From assembly GCA_900102065.1 (NCBI GenBank), contig FMVK01000010.1, positions 1 through 64,000 of the forward strand: a stretch of DNA of 64,000 nucleotides, written 5' to 3'. The position numbers were made by a program, and so were the translations under genes. The DNA comes from Lachnospiraceae bacterium XPB1003. GTDB taxonomy: Bacteria > Bacillota > Clostridia > Lachnospirales > Lachnospiraceae. The notes below the pieces were generated by a model. That model was not told where the DNA came from, made no database searches, and saw nothing but the letters and a program-made list of their open reading frames with translations. Within the stretch, counting starts at the first letter, position 1; every line of letters starts with the position of its first letter. Shown here piece by piece: positions 63,953-64,000 of this stretch.

Positions 63953-64000
63953 CTATATTTCATATTTCCGAAATAGACGGATCAGTCATCCACAACAGAA

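Noticed and set aside
63982-64000. Tail end of an upstream gene (SVVDD then stop) on the minus strand, possibly ftsL
   Set aside because: Only five residues are in the window; position alone suggests ftsL, which is not enough to call a feature.

Overview
The window looks like chromosomal DNA of a strictly anaerobic, Gram-positive member of the Clostridia, most likely family Lachnospiraceae (rumen or gut relatives of Butyrivibrio). The reasons are the strong AGGAGG-type ribosome sites, a monomeric [FeFe] hydrogenase, a cellobiose phosphorylase very like the clostridial enzyme, an arylpyruvate:ferredoxin oxidoreductase, and the clostridial order nusB-xseA-xseB-ispA-dxs-tlyA-nadK near recN. Most genes lie on the minus strand. 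No virus, IS transposase, CRISPR array or rRNA operon is visible. Assignment to a genus is not possible by eye.

Layout. 1-3.3 kb: the edge of a probable Rpn/PD-(D/E)XK nuclease gene, a YczE-like membrane gene broken by an in-frame stop, and a zinc-ribbon Ser/Thr kinase set between two paralogous small HTH-like proteins. 3.4-11 kb: degV, an MFS carrier, a PAP2 phosphatase, a six-helix chemotaxis receptor, an autoregulated TetR gene, a bioY-DUF1284 operon under a clear BirA operator, and a LysR gene. 11-13.3 kb: a decayed GNAT acetyltransferase and an EAL-type phosphodiesterase with a degenerate GGDEF domain. 13.4-18.9 kb: a five-gene nitrogenase-like operon (D-like, K-like, NifX-like, nifB, nifH) preceded by about 340 bases of elaborately paired sequence ending in a terminator. 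18.9-24.4 kb: ZIP and ECF-type transporters, a histidine phosphatase, a SulP anion carrier, [FeFe] hydrogenase. 24.4-26.7 kb: tRNA-Pro and a DUF1858-rlmL-rdgB operon.

26.8-32.2 kb is a tandem duplication of a two-gene unit (zinc-ribbon membrane protein plus TPM-domain membrane protein). 32.5-35 kb is cellobiose phosphorylase with a well-formed promoter and 5' UTR hairpin. 35-46.5 kb holds recN, a DUF6056-like membrane protein and an operon for aromatic acid/arylpyruvate metabolism (acyl-CoA synthetase, IorA, IorB, thioesterase, PaaK, ACT protein, Na+/solute symporter) with its own promoter and operator-like palindrome. 46.6-53.6 kb is the housekeeping isoprenoid/DNA-repair cluster; 53.7-64 kb has a transglutaminase-like lipoprotein, prfC and the end of the division and cell wall (dcw) cluster: ftsI-type PBP, murD, ftsW, ftsQ, ftsZ.

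The most promising unusual system is the nitrogenase-like operon. It keeps the cysteines expected for a P-cluster and one cofactor ligand, but lacks nifE, nifN and the Gln/His motif used by true nitrogenases, so it resembles methylthio-alkane reductase (MarBHDK) more than a nitrogen-fixing enzyme. The structured sequence in front of it, with two copies of the same GC-rich arm able to compete for the terminator, could be a regulatory leader RNA. All functional statements are from sequence reading alone; no database search was run.
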